Origin: Chitinophagales bacterium
GTDB lineage: Bacteria; Bacteroidota; Bacteroidia; Chitinophagales; Chitinophagaceae
NCBI GenBank assembly: GCA_020636495.1
Contig: JACJXQ010000008.1
Location: 1,674,001-1,738,000, forward strand
Direction of reading: 5' to 3'
Length of the DNA: 64,000 nucleotides
Shown here one piece after another: positions 51,690 through 59,420 of the stretch (positions within the stretch are counted from its first letter, which is position 1; every line of letters begins with the position of its first letter). Below the pieces are notes generated by a model. The model made no database searches. It had not been told where the DNA came from and saw nothing but the letters and a program-made list of their open reading frames with translations. The position numbers and the translations under genes were made by a program.

Positions 51690-52766
51690 TTGAAAAGCCT
51701 AAAGAAAATAACATTAGCTCAATTCCGCAACTATTCTGCTGCAAGTTACGCATTTTCTGCCCGTATTACCTGCATTACAGGTCCTAATGGTAGTGGTAAG
51801 ACCAATCTGTTGGATGCTATATATTATTTATGTTATACGAAAAGCTATTTCTCTGCTTATCAGCAAAATACGGCACAGAGCGGTACAGATGGTTTCAGCG
51901 TCAGGGGAGAGTTTGAGCATGCTGACGCGCCGGAGACCATAGCCTGCAAGTGGCAACAGGGCAAAAAAGAGGTATCGGCCAACAACGTGGAATACGAGAA
52001 AGTGACCGACCATATTGGCAAATATGCCGCCGTGATGATAGCCCCCGACGACCTGGAACTGCTGAATGGCAGTAGCGAACAACGCCGCAAGTGGGTGGAC
52101 AGCATCCTTTTTCAGACAGATAAAGACTATATGGAGGCTTTGGTGCAGTATCAGCGGGTGCTGATGCAGCGCAATGCCTGGCTGAAACAGGAGAACGCCA
52201 AACCCCGTAATAACTTTACCGAACTGGAGTTTTACGATGCTAAACTGGCTGCCGATGGCGATTATATATATAAGCGGCGTGAGGAGTTCCTGCAAAAACT
52301 GTTGCCGCTGCTCAATAAATATTACCACGAGCTCTCGCACGGAAAGGAAGAGCTTGGGGCGGAGTATAAAACGCACCTGCACTCGGCACCCATGACACAA
52401 CTGCTGAAGAAAAGCCTGCCCAACGACCTGCAGATGCAGCGCACCCTGAAAGGCATTCATCGCGACGACTGGGATTTTACGTTAGATAGCCTGCCGTTAA
52501 AGCAATTCGCCTCGCAGGGGCAGAAAAAGAGTTTCCTGTTTGCCCTCAAGCTGGCGCAGTACTCCTACCTGGAGGCCGAGCAGGGCAACATGCCCATGCT
52601 GCTGCTGGATGATATATTCGAAAAACTGGACGCCAACCGCATACGCTCACTGCTCAACATCATCAGGTCCGAAGGTTTCGGGCAGGTATTCCTTACCGAT
52701 ACAGACAAAGCTCGTGTAGCAGAAGCCTTTGGAGAAGGGGAGGGCGTGACGTATATAGAGGTGTAG
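51690..52766 (+). CDS. recF: DNA replication and repair protein RecF
   Basis: 358 residues of an SMC-like ABC ATPase: Walker A GPNGSGKTN (31-39), DLELLNGSSEQRRKWVD, signature FASQGQKKSFLFALKLAQ and Walker B MLLLDDIFEKLD. It loads RecA at single-strand gaps with RecO and RecR. The start is a TTG at 51690; no ATG is available before the conserved LxxFRNY segment. It is not next to dnaA/dnaN here, as is usual in Bacteroidota. Confidence 0.94.
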   Translation: MKSLKKITLAQFRNYSAASYAFSARITCITGPNGSGKTNLLDAIYYLCYTKSYFSAYQQNTAQSGTDGFSVRGEFEHADAPETIACKWQQGKKEVSANNVEYEKVTDHIGKYAAVMIAPDDLELLNGSSEQRRKWVDSILFQTDKDYMEALVQYQRVLMQRNAWLKQENAKPRNNFTELEFYDAKLAADGDYIYKRREEFLQKLLPLLNKYYHELSHGKEELGAEYKTHLHSAPMTQLLKKSLPNDLQMQRTLKGIHRDDWDFTLDSLPLKQFASQGQKKSFLFALKLAQYSYLEAEQGNMPMLLLDDIFEKLDANRIRSLLNIIRSEGFGQVFLTDTDKARVAEAFGEGEGVTYIEV

Positions 52767-52777
52767 ATTTCTTGCTG

Positions 52778-52990
52778 TTATTTTAACCCGCAATACCTGT
52801 CAGGCGGTGGCAGATCTCCGGGGTGACAATTATCTGCTGCCCGGCTTTTTGAACTTGATCTTATTTTGTATTCATTGTAGTTGGTTTTGCCGGGTGTCGT
52901 GTAACATTCACAGGTATATTCTTTTATGCATGAGGACTGTGTGACCAACAGCAGAATGACAGCCGTTACAGGAAGGGTGGGGTGTTTCAT
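52778..52990 (-). CDS. Small Cys-rich lipoprotein
   Basis: 70 residues with a lipoprotein signal (VTAVILLLVTQSSC, Cys 21) and four further Cys in about 48 residues (CECYTTPG, NCHPGDLPPPDRYC), suggesting disulfides in the mature part. No family is recognised. It converges with recF at an 11-base gap. Confidence 0.6.
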   Translation of the reverse strand: MKHPTLPVTAVILLLVTQSSCIKEYTCECYTTPGKTNYNEYKIRSSSKSRAADNCHPGDLPPPDRYCGLK

Positions 52991-53030
52991 AATGTTGATT
53001 TAAGTTGTTTACTACCTAAATATAACGATT

Positions 53031-53105
53031 CTATCCTTACTGGTAGAGTTTGCAGGGGTTGTACTATAACACTAATTTTACTCCATCAATCGCATAGACA
53101 GGCTT
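53031..53105 (+). pseudogene. Relic copy of the WYL regulator promoter and first codons
   Basis: About 75 bases closely similar to 53921-53992, which covers the upstream region and first codons of the WYL regulator at 53972. The shared core includes GCAGGGGTTGTACTATAACA and CGCATAGACAGGCTT. In this copy the start ATG reads ATC and the frame is soon lost, so it is a truncated relic. It lies 77 bases upstream of the gene at 53182 and may serve as its operator. Confidence 0.65.
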
Positions 53106-53181
53106 GGGCGTATATCACTGGAGATTCAGATATATACTGAACAATATCAAAAAAATGTAAGTTTTGTATTAATTATACAAA

Positions 53182-53637
53182 ATGAATAAGATAAAACCAG
53201 GAGATGTTTTTGAAATAAATACTGCTAGGGGGCGAGCGTATTTGCATTATATATATATGGATGAAAACTTAGGTGAGTTGATTCGGATACTGCCGGGATT
53301 ATATTCGGATATGCCTGAAAATATACAAGAGATTGTGCAAATGCCGGAAAGGTATGTGTTGTATTTTCCACTCAATCTTGCGTACAAAAAAAAAATTGTT
53401 AGTCTTGTAGGGAGCCATCCTGTTTCTGGGTACTCAAAGCCTGAATACATGCGGTCTAAGCATCTGGTACGAAATGAGTTTCTGGGTTGGCATATAATTA
53501 ACACAGATACCTGGATGCGTAAGTTGGTACCAAAATTATCTTCTAAACAAAGAAAATTATCTCCATGGGGTATATGGAGTATCCCATTGCTTATTGAGAA
53601 CCTAGAAAAGGATTGGAGTTTAGAAGAATGGATTTAG
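53182..53637 (+). CDS. AT-rich accessory protein of unknown function
   Basis: 151 residues, no signal peptide. It begins KIKPGDVFEINTARGRAYLHYIYMD, a small beta-barrel-like start, and ends with KLSPWGIWSIPLLIENLEKDW. The opening is reminiscent of the Imm26-type immunity fold, but I cannot confirm that and no toxin is nearby. The gene is clearly more AT-rich than its neighbours and contains a run of ten As at 53386-53395 (YKKKI), a potential slippage site. It is framed by the relic and live copies of the WYL start region, consistent with a recent insertion. Confidence 0.65.
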   Translation: MNKIKPGDVFEINTARGRAYLHYIYMDENLGELIRILPGLYSDMPENIQEIVQMPERYVLYFPLNLAYKKKIVSLVGSHPVSGYSKPEYMRSKHLVRNEFLGWHIINTDTWMRKLVPKLSSKQRKLSPWGIWSIPLLIENLEKDWSLEEWI

Positions 53638-53971
53638 ATTCACGTTAATGTATGGTGCTATAAATAAAAAAGCAGTTTTGCAGGTAGTTTATCTATCAAA
53701 GAAATTGAGATGAGGGATAACTATATCCCTTATCGGAAACGTATTTCCCACAGCGCAATTTATACAATACACCTACATCCTGGTATAGCCCGTGACCAAT
53801 GCTATGCCTCTGTTAAGTATTTTATGTTGAAACCCATTGGGAATGTAGCGTTTTTGAAAATTTGTAATAGTGTGCATTCTGTTAATAATAGCGGAAGTGT
53901 TGGCTACGGGTTTATTATATCTCCCCTTCCGGGTAGTTGCAGGGGTTGTACTATAACACTAAATTTACCCC
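53638..53971. other. Intergenic stretch upstream of the WYL regulator
   Basis: 334 bases with no supported gene. It contains a small hairpin AGGGATA/TATCCCT near 53715 and, at the right end, the second copy of the duplicated WYL promoter region. An open frame from 53710 runs into the WYL gene in another frame and shows no protein-like features. Confidence 0.55.
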
Positions 53972-53992
53972 ATGAACCGCATAGACAGGCTT
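53921..53992 (+). promoter_or_regulatory. WYL regulator upstream region (intact copy) with imperfect palindrome
   Basis: Contains GTTGTA-C-TATAAC at 53945-53957, 15 bases before the ATG at 53972. It is the direct-repeat partner of 53031-53105. The palindrome position fits an autoregulatory site. Confidence 0.45.
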
Positions 53993-54661
53993 TTTGGTAT
54001 ATTGGTATTGTTACAATCAAAAAAGTATGTAACGGCCGAATACATCTGCCAAAAGTTCGACATAGGCGCACGCACCGTGTACCGCGATATTAAAGCACTC
54101 AACGAGCAGGGCGTACCCGTTAGCTTCGAGCAGAACCGTGGTTATTTCATTGTGCAGGGATACTTTCTGCCACCGGTTTCTTTTAATCCCGACGAGGCCA
54201 ATGCTATATTGCTGATGGAAGGGCTGGTGTCTACCATGGCCGACAGGTCGATACAACAACATTACTCATCAGCCCTTGATAAGATAAAGAACGTATTGCG
54301 CAGCCAGCAGAAAGAGCAACTGGAGCAACTAAAGCAGCAGACGCATGTGCAGATGCCCGCCCGTTTTGTTAAAGACTACAACTACCTGTCGCAGATACAA
54401 ACGGCCATATCTGCCAGGCACATACTGGACATAAGCTATCGCAATGCCAAAGAAGAAGACAGTCGCAGAAGGGTAGAGCCCATCGGCCTGATATTCTACG
54501 CCTTCGACTGGCACCTGATAGGCTGGTGCCACATAAGGCAGGATTACCGTGACTTTAAAGTGTCGCGTATTGTAAGTATCAATGATGCACAACAACCCTT
54601 TACCATACAGGAGCATATACCCCTTGCCGACTATATGAAACAGTTGCCCGTAGACTGGTAA
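53972..54661 (+). CDS. YafY-family transcriptional regulator (HTH-WYL)
   Basis: 229 residues. The N-terminal winged HTH is RIDRLFGILVLLQSKKYVTAEYICQKFDIGARTVYRDIKALNEQGVPV. The WYL domain lies at about 135-225, with IGLIFYAFDWHLIGWCHIRQDYRDFKVSRI. WYL domains sense ligands, often nucleic-acid-related, and several WYL regulators control DNA-damage or phage-defence genes. The partner gene 84 bases downstream encodes a DinB-fold protein, a pairing often seen in Bacteroidota and Firmicutes (inference). Confidence 0.88.
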   Translation: MNRIDRLFGILVLLQSKKYVTAEYICQKFDIGARTVYRDIKALNEQGVPVSFEQNRGYFIVQGYFLPPVSFNPDEANAILLMEGLVSTMADRSIQQHYSSALDKIKNVLRSQQKEQLEQLKQQTHVQMPARFVKDYNYLSQIQTAISARHILDISYRNAKEEDSRRRVEPIGLIFYAFDWHLIGWCHIRQDYRDFKVSRIVSINDAQQPFTIQEHIPLADYMKQLPVDW

Positions 54662-54745
54662 AAAATATTTTTCACCACGCTTTTCAGACTGACATAGGGT
54701 TGTCACCCGGCATAGTTCTCTTTGTAGTACTAAAACAAATTAACT

Positions 54746-55246
54746 ATGTCAATGATCGAATTTTTCCTGCAAAAACTAAGAGAAGAAGCAGAAACAACAC
54801 GCAAAATGCTGCAACGCGTACCCGACGATAAGTACGACTGGCAGCCTCATCCCAAAAGCATGACCATGATAAGGCTGGCTACGCACGTGGCCGAACTGCC
54901 GTCGTGGGTTACTATGACGCTGAACACCAGCGAGCTGGACTTTGCTGCCAACCCTTACACCCCCGAACCGATTGCCAACAATGCAGAATTGCTGAGCTAT
55001 TTTGAAAAGAACCAGGCAGAAGCAGAGGCACAACTAAGCAAAGCCATAGACGCACAAATGGAAGAGATGTGGACCCTGCGCGATGGCGACCAGGTGTACA
55101 GCACCCGCTCCAAGGCCGATGTGATATGCATGTCCATCAGCCAGACCATACACCACCGTGCGCAACTGGGCGTGTACCTGCGCCTGCTGGATATACCCAT
55201 CCCCGGCAGCTATGGTCCCAGCGCCGATGAGAGTAATTTTGGTTAG
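54746..55246 (+). CDS. DinB-family protein
   Basis: 166 residues of a four-helix bundle: IEFFLQKLREEAETTRKMLQRVPDDKYDWQPHPKSMTMIRLATHVAELP, with metal-binding His in ATHVAE, and ISQTIHHRAQLGVYLRLLDIPIPGSYGPSADE with a His pair. DinB/YfiT proteins are metal-dependent thiol transferases or of unknown role. It is likely controlled by the adjacent WYL regulator. Confidence 0.88.
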   Translation: MSMIEFFLQKLREEAETTRKMLQRVPDDKYDWQPHPKSMTMIRLATHVAELPSWVTMTLNTSELDFAANPYTPEPIANNAELLSYFEKNQAEAEAQLSKAIDAQMEEMWTLRDGDQVYSTRSKADVICMSISQTIHHRAQLGVYLRLLDIPIPGSYGPSADESNFG

Positions 55247-55270
55247 TATGCACATTACTCATTTTTCTCC

Positions 55271-55358
55271 CGTCATTGCGAGGGAATAACGCTTGTGGCG
55301 TTATGAACGTGGCAATCTCACGTAATGCATGCTTTGTGTTTCTTGAGATTGCTTCGTT
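55271..55358. repeat. Dispersed palindromic element starting CGTCATTGCGAG (copy 1)
   Basis: About 88 bp. It opens with CGTCATTGCGAG and contains the hairpin TAACGC-TTGTG-GCGTTA, then GCAATCTCA paired with TGAGATTGC (55312-55320 and 55344-55352). The first 49 bases match 57121-57169 at about 86 percent. It lacks a closing inverted end and runs directly into another repeat at 55360. Confidence 0.8.
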
Positions 55359-55359
55359 T

Positions 55360-55388
55360 CTCAAACTGGTCCTTGTTTGTAACGAGGA
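55360..55388. repeat. 29-bp hairpin repeat (copy 1, identical to 56352-56380)
   Basis: Identical over 29 bases to 56352-56380, same orientation. The core GTCCTTGTT-TGT-AACGAGGAC folds into a hairpin with one T-G wobble. The two copies bracket the lipoprotein gene at 55405-56238. Confidence 0.85.
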
Positions 55389-55404
55389 CGCCTCATCACT
55401 GAAG

Positions 55405-56238
55405 TTATTTCATATTTGCACGCAATGTGAAGTTGCTGGTGTCGTTATTGAGGATAGAAGTATAATTAATGTGTATTTTCTTGGTTGTATAGTTGAAGTC
55501 GCCATCTCCATATACAACAAACGATGCACTGTCTTTTGTGTTAATACTCCAGCCTGTAACTGTCTGTACCGGTATGGATAACGTATTGTTATCGCAATTG
55601 GCATTAAGTGAGATTGGACTATTTCCTGCATTACTCATGTTTGCATATTGATCTATGCTATCTGTTTTTAATAGTATGCTCTCTAAAAAAAGGTCGTTAT
55701 AAAATGTCGAGTTCAGGTTGCTGGTAGACCATAAGACTGGATATAATGTTCCGGGTGAAGAACATAAAAATACAGGATATGGTTTATAGTCAACACTTGA
55801 GGCAAATTTACAATTGCAATTGAAAGGGCTTATCACTGTTAAATTAATAAATGACGTCTTTTGTGTACCCCACTGTGTTTTAGCCTGTACCGTTATCTTG
55901 TAATTACCAGGTATAGCTGCTCTGGAAAAAAGTATTAAGGTTGTTTTGAATGGGGCTGTGCTGTAGGTTTTTGTGATTTTGCTGGATACGCCAGCCGGTA
56001 CACCTGAAACCGACATATTGATCTGCAACGGTTCGTTAAGTGTTTGTTGTATATCAATCGGAATAAAAATGCTATCCGGTGTTGTAAGTGTATAAGCTGT
56101 GTCATTCGATAGTTCAAAGCCATATCCATTAGGTGTGTTGACTGAATCAGATGGGTTTGTTGTATCGGCAGGGTTATCTTTTTTTTGACAAGAATAAATA
56201 CTCATCGCAAAAAAAAGCAGGATCATCAGGTGTTTCAT
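55405..56238 (-). CDS. Lipoprotein with Ig-like segment, unknown function
   Basis: 277 residues from the ATG at 56238, which gives the lipoprotein signal MKHLMILLFFAMSIYSC; the frame extends to 56340 but that part has no signal. Residues about 45-140 look like a cadherin/Ig-type beta domain (LNEPLQINMSVSGVPAGVSS...GNYKITVQAKTQWGTQKTSFINLTV). A second domain carries CNCKFASSVDYKPYPVFLC. It is bracketed by direct repeats and may have been inserted as a unit. Confidence 0.68.
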   Translation of the reverse strand: MKHLMILLFFAMSIYSCQKKDNPADTTNPSDSVNTPNGYGFELSNDTAYTLTTPDSIFIPIDIQQTLNEPLQINMSVSGVPAGVSSKITKTYSTAPFKTTLILFSRAAIPGNYKITVQAKTQWGTQKTSFINLTVISPFNCNCKFASSVDYKPYPVFLCSSPGTLYPVLWSTSNLNSTFYNDLFLESILLKTDSIDQYANMSNAGNSPISLNANCDNNTLSIPVQTVTGWSINTKDSASFVVYGDGDFNYTTKKIHINYTSILNNDTSNFTLRANMK

Positions 56239-56351
56239 AAGTTGTAAGTTTGTTGAACTAATGCAAAAAATATGCCATTTATTGTCATGGTATGGTAATA
56301 TGATAGCAATGTGTATGCGGTCTGTGGCAACACTCCACACGCAATATTTTC

Positions 56352-56408
56352 CTCAAACTGGTCCTTGTTTGTAACGAGGATCCAACGGAACAGCGTTTGC
56401 AACGCTAA
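56352..56408. repeat. 29-bp hairpin repeat (copy 2) plus adjacent hairpin
   Basis: 56352-56380 is the second copy of the 29-bp repeat at 55360. It is followed by a further palindrome AGCGTT-TGC-AACGCT (56392-56406), so repeat units are nested or adjacent. Confidence 0.75.
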
Positions 56409-56441
56409 CCGGTCCCCGCATAATATTCACTATATTAGTGC

Positions 56442-57089
56442 ATGCTCATACGTACACTCAGCACCATACTTTTAGCCGCTATAATGATAGGCTGCCAGGA
56501 CGGGCCACCGCATGAACAAGACAAATTCAGGAAGAATGACCTGGTAGAGTTGATAACCCTCGACAGTACCATCAGGCTGAATATTCACTATGCTACCAAA
56601 GACAACTTTACAGGTACACAGGTATATAAAGAGGCACGTGCTTTTATGCAACGTCCTGCTGCTATGGCACTGGCCGAGGCTAACAAAGACCTTGCACCAA
56701 TGGGCTATGGGCTGATGGTGTATGACGGCTACCGCCCGTGGAGTATTACCAAATACTTCTGGGACATTACTCCTGAAGAAAATAAAAAGTTTGTGGCCGA
56801 CCCGCAAAAGGGCTCCGTACACAACCGTGGCTGCGCTGTAGACCTGACGCTATACCAGCTGGATACAGGCGGGGAGGTAGATATGCCAAGCGGTTATGAC
56901 GAGATGACCGAACGCTCATACCCGGAATATGAAGGCTGTACACCGCAACAAAAACAAAACCGCGAACTGCTGATACATACCATGCAGCAGCATGGCTTTA
57001 AAGTGTACCCCTACGAGTGGTGGCATTTCGACTACAAAGACACTAAACACTACGCGATATCCGATATCCCCTTCGGTGAGATAGACTGA
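56442..57089 (+). CDS. D-Ala-D-Ala dipeptidase (VanX/DdpX, M15D), lipoprotein
   Basis: 215 residues with a lipoprotein signal (LLAAIMIGC, Cys18). Zinc and catalytic motifs are VYDGYRPW (Arg98), SVHNRGCAVDL (His127, Asp134) and YEWWHFDY (Glu192, His195), the VanX pattern. It cleaves D-Ala-D-Ala, here in the periplasm, which fits cell-wall dipeptide scavenging rather than vancomycin resistance because no vanHA genes are present. Confidence 0.88.
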   Translation: MLIRTLSTILLAAIMIGCQDGPPHEQDKFRKNDLVELITLDSTIRLNIHYATKDNFTGTQVYKEARAFMQRPAAMALAEANKDLAPMGYGLMVYDGYRPWSITKYFWDITPEENKKFVADPQKGSVHNRGCAVDLTLYQLDTGGEVDMPSGYDEMTERSYPEYEGCTPQQKQNRELLIHTMQQHGFKVYPYEWWHFDYKDTKHYAISDIPFGEID

Positions 57090-57120
57090 TGATAAAGCAT
57101 AATACGCTTATCCTCCCCCT

Positions 57121-57231
57121 CGTCATTGCGAGTGAGTAACGCCCGTGGCGTTAGGAGCGTGGCAATCTGTTCACGCGGGGGAATACACGCTTTGATAAGA
57201 TCATCACGTCGCTGCACTTCTCACGATGACG
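57121..57231. repeat. MITE-like element (CGTCATTGCGAG family, copy 2)
   Basis: 111 bp with imperfect terminal inverted repeats: CGTCATTGCGAG at 57121-57132 and CTCACGATGACG at 57220-57231. It contains the hairpin TAACGC...GCGTTA and GTGGCAATCT. It is related to 55271-55358. Confidence 0.8.
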
Positions 57232-57286
57232 TGAGTAGGGTAGTGATACTACTGGTCTGTGCATCCGCTTAGACCCGGGATAAATT

Positions 57287-57343
57287 AGCGTCCGCTGACA
57301 GATAATATAAATTTGGATAAATTGATTAAATAACGTATATTTG
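57287..57343 (+). promoter_or_regulatory. Promoter of the 57438 gene, shared element
   Basis: AGCGTCCGCTGA (57287-57298), then TTTG (57312-57315), 20 bases and TATATTTG (57336-57343): a full Bacteroidota -33/-7 pair. The palindromic block and the 18 bases TAACGTATATTTGCTACA also occur together on the minus strand at 5092-5147. Confidence 0.6.
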
Positions 57344-57394
57344 CTACATAAAAACATCCTGCTCAGGATGATCCTTAACCACCTTCACCAATAG

Positions 57395-57424
57395 CTCCTC
57401 CCTTCAGGGAGGCCGGGAGGGTTA
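57395..57424 (+). repeat. 30-bp palindromic repeat (inverse copy at 27603-27632)
   Basis: 30 bp identical in inverse orientation to 27603-27632. The core CCTCCC-TTC-AGGGAGG forms a hairpin 14 bases before the ATG at 57438, so it lies in the 5' leader of that gene. Confidence 0.85.
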
Positions 57425-57437
57425 AAAACTTTTCACT

Positions 57438-58442
57438 ATGAAACAACAACATGCCACATTCATCCTGGAGATGATAAAACACGGCGACAAACTCAGGGCC
57501 TACCGGGCCGCTTATCCCAAAGCCAAAGGACTGTCCGCGCAGAAATCTGCAGAACGATTGTTGCGGCAGACGCACATAGCTAACGAAATACAGGCTGTCG
57601 TTCGCGACATCCGTAGCCAAACCGTATTTGAGACTTATAAGGTAATGCAGCAGGAGCAGCACGTACGTATCCTCAGCGTGATGAAAAAGCGGGAGATACT
57701 CAATCAAATTGCCACTTGCGAGATGAAAGTGGGCCGGTATATCAAAGACGAAGACGGTTACCGCATAGTGTACGAAGACCCTCGCCCCCGTGACATCATC
57801 AAAGCCATAGAAGTTGATACAAAACTTGAGGAAGCCTGCAACCGTATGCGCGACACCTCCAATATTGAACTCTCCCGTTTTGACATATATATAGATGGCC
57901 GCCCCTGCGACGACCCCAATGCCCCTGTCAACCCCGACATTCCCACCGGCCTTATCATGCTCCCCCGCAAAAAGCAAAGCAAACAAGAAGCACCCGCACA
58001 GAATAATTTTCCGTTGGCGGAGGTGGGTTCACTCCCGCAGGAAAATTCACTCGTTCCGTCTCCCCTTAAGGGGGATAGGGGGAAAACGCTCGTACCGGAA
58101 AACCCACTCGTTCCGTCTACACGGAATGATATCCCGCTTGAGCGGGAGGGGGATAGGGGGAAACTTTTCTCACACGAAAACGACTACCTAACCCTCAAGA
58201 GCGAAGCCCTGACCGAAAAACGCCAACGTACCGAAAACGACCCCGTGTCAGAAAGCTTTTACAAGGGTTTTGTCCGCCAACGAGAGGCCGCACCTCCGCC
58301 CAGGGTAATGACGGATGAAGAGATAGAACGTTTTAAAAATGAAGAGAACAGGAAACATTTGGAAACAAATCATGGTTCAGGCACCCTGACCGGTAAAATG
58401 TACTTCCCCGAAAAATACCCCAAACCCGGCGATGATATTTGA
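57438..58442 (+). CDS. Terminase-small-subunit-like protein with repeat-derived segment
   Basis: 334 residues. Residues about 5-55 (FILEMIKHGDKLRAYRAAYP...SAERLLRQTHIANEIQ) resemble the DNA-binding helical domain of phage terminase small subunits (AYRxAYP, spaced helices, RLLRxxxI). Residues 55-175 are a charged helical/mixed region. From about 195 to 245 the protein is built from palindromic DNA repeats read in frame (two copies of SLVP/PLVPS ... GDRGK). There is no terminase large subunit or other phage gene nearby. It may be a domesticated phage-type DNA-binding protein; the function is unknown. Confidence 0.6.
   Translation: MKQQHATFILEMIKHGDKLRAYRAAYPKAKGLSAQKSAERLLRQTHIANEIQAVVRDIRSQTVFETYKVMQQEQHVRILSVMKKREILNQIATCEMKVGRYIKDEDGYRIVYEDPRPRDIIKAIEVDTKLEEACNRMRDTSNIELSRFDIYIDGRPCDDPNAPVNPDIPTGLIMLPRKKQSKQEAPAQNNFPLAEVGSLPQENSLVPSPLKGDRGKTLVPENPLVPSTRNDIPLEREGDRGKLFSHENDYLTLKSEALTEKRQRTENDPVSESFYKGFVRQREAAPPPRVMTDEEIERFKNEENRKHLETNHGSGTLTGKMYFPEKYPKPGDDI
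58048..58163. repeat. Two palindromic repeat copies inside a coding region
   Basis: Copy A at 58048-58086 and copy B at 58106-58163 share ACTCGTTCCGTCT at one end and GGGGGATAGGGGGAAA at the other. Copy A has the hairpin CCCCTTAAGGGG; copy B has TTCCGT/ACGGAA and TCCCGCTTGAGCGGGA instead. Both keep the reading frame of the host gene. Confidence 0.8.
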
Positions 58443-58531
58443 TCCGGTTGCTGCATAGTTGCATAAATTGATAAATTATTACATATTTACATGGTTCAAC
58501 CTGCTTTGTTTACTTTAAAAACGAACTACTT

Positions 58532-59323
58532 ATGAAACTGAGGTCTGTACTCCTGCTGGGCGCAACGCTGTCTATGGTATTGTTTCAGAACTGCCGTAAA
58601 GAAAAGGCGGACATCATCCCCACCATCACTGTAGATACAACCACGCACGAAGAAGCGCACTGGAACTACGAGCAGCCCGAAACATGGGGCGGTGTCAGCG
58701 GCGACTGCCAGGGTGTGATACAGTCACCTATCGACATCAACACATTTGCGACCCTTAAAGCGGTATTGCCACCACTGGAGTTCAATTACAATGATTTTCC
58801 TATATCAATAATTGACAACGGCCATACCATACAGGTAAACACTAATACCAGCGATGCTGTGAATACGGTTACCTACAATGGTAAGCAGTATAAGTTGAAG
58901 CAATTCCATTTTCACGCTAAAAGCGAGCATACCATCAATGGCTATCACACGCCTATGGAGATGCACCTGGTACACGCCAACGACGATGGTGAGATCATGG
59001 TGGTAGGCCTGATGATAGAGCAGGGAGATACACCCAATGCACTGATAGATGCAGTATGGAGCAACCTGCCCGGCGAAAAGATGCATGAGCATACAACAGG
59101 TACGTACATCAATCTCAACACGATATTACCCCTGTCACCGGGTTACTTCAACTATATCGGTTCGCTCACCACGCCGCCTTGTTCCATGGGCCTGCAGTGG
59201 ATGGTGATGAAAACACCGGTAAAGCTGAGTGCAGATCAGATAGCTACTTTCCGTGCGCTGTACGATCATAACTACCGCCCCACACAAAAGCTCAACAACA
59301 GGATAGTATACGAGAAGAACTGA
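58532..59323 (+). CDS. Alpha-class carbonic anhydrase, lipoprotein
   Basis: 263 residues with a lipoprotein-like signal (VLFQNC, Cys21). The alpha-CA zinc ligands are His126 and His128 (KQFHFHAKSEH) and His145 (EMHLVH); also QSPIDI, GSLTTPPC and NNRIVYE. It hydrates CO2 in the periplasm or at the surface. The position Glu of the proton shuttle region (SEH) is conserved. It is preceded by 89 non-coding bases. Confidence 0.93.
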   Translation: MKLRSVLLLGATLSMVLFQNCRKEKADIIPTITVDTTTHEEAHWNYEQPETWGGVSGDCQGVIQSPIDINTFATLKAVLPPLEFNYNDFPISIIDNGHTIQVNTNTSDAVNTVTYNGKQYKLKQFHFHAKSEHTINGYHTPMEMHLVHANDDGEIMVVGLMIEQGDTPNALIDAVWSNLPGEKMHEHTTGTYINLNTILPLSPGYFNYIGSLTTPPCSMGLQWMVMKTPVKLSADQIATFRALYDHNYRPTQKLNNRIVYEKN

Positions 59324-59396
59324 CGGTTTGGATGTGCATATCTTCCGCCTCGCTGATATGATACAACTATTAACATCATACCTTGTTATACCTGTG

Positions 59397-59404
59397 TAGC
59401 TTTG
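59397..59404 (+). promoter_or_regulatory. Putative NDH-2 promoter, -7 box
   Basis: TAGCTTTG, an exact TAnnTTTG match, 16 bases before the ATG at 59421. Confidence 0.45.
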
Positions 59405-59420
59405 CTAAAAAGGTATCAGT

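Larger units (their letters stand above)
57090..57437. other. Repeat-rich intergenic region
   Basis: 348 bases with no gene. In order it holds a MITE-like element (57121-57231), a promoter with upstream half-palindrome (57287-57343), a small hairpin CATCCTG/CAGGATG near 57355-57370 and a 30-bp palindromic repeat (57395-57424). Confidence 0.7.

Noticed and set aside
53182..53637. Toxin-immunity (Imm26) assignment
   Set aside because: The similarity is only to the opening residues by eye and no toxin or secretion cassette is nearby, so it is left as unknown.
53710..54093. 127-residue plus-strand open frame before the WYL regulator
   Set aside because: It overlaps the WYL gene by about 120 bases in another frame and its sequence reads as a shadow of regulatory DNA.
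56442..57089. Vancomycin resistance determinant
   Set aside because: VanX motifs are clear, but vanH, vanA and vanRS are absent and the protein is a lipoprotein, so dipeptide scavenging is more likely.
57375..57986. 203-residue minus-strand open frame
   Set aside because: Antisense to the terminase-like gene and its leader repeats; low-information composition.
57121..58170. Possible CRISPR array
   Set aside because: Repeats differ in type, are not regularly spaced and no cas gene is present.
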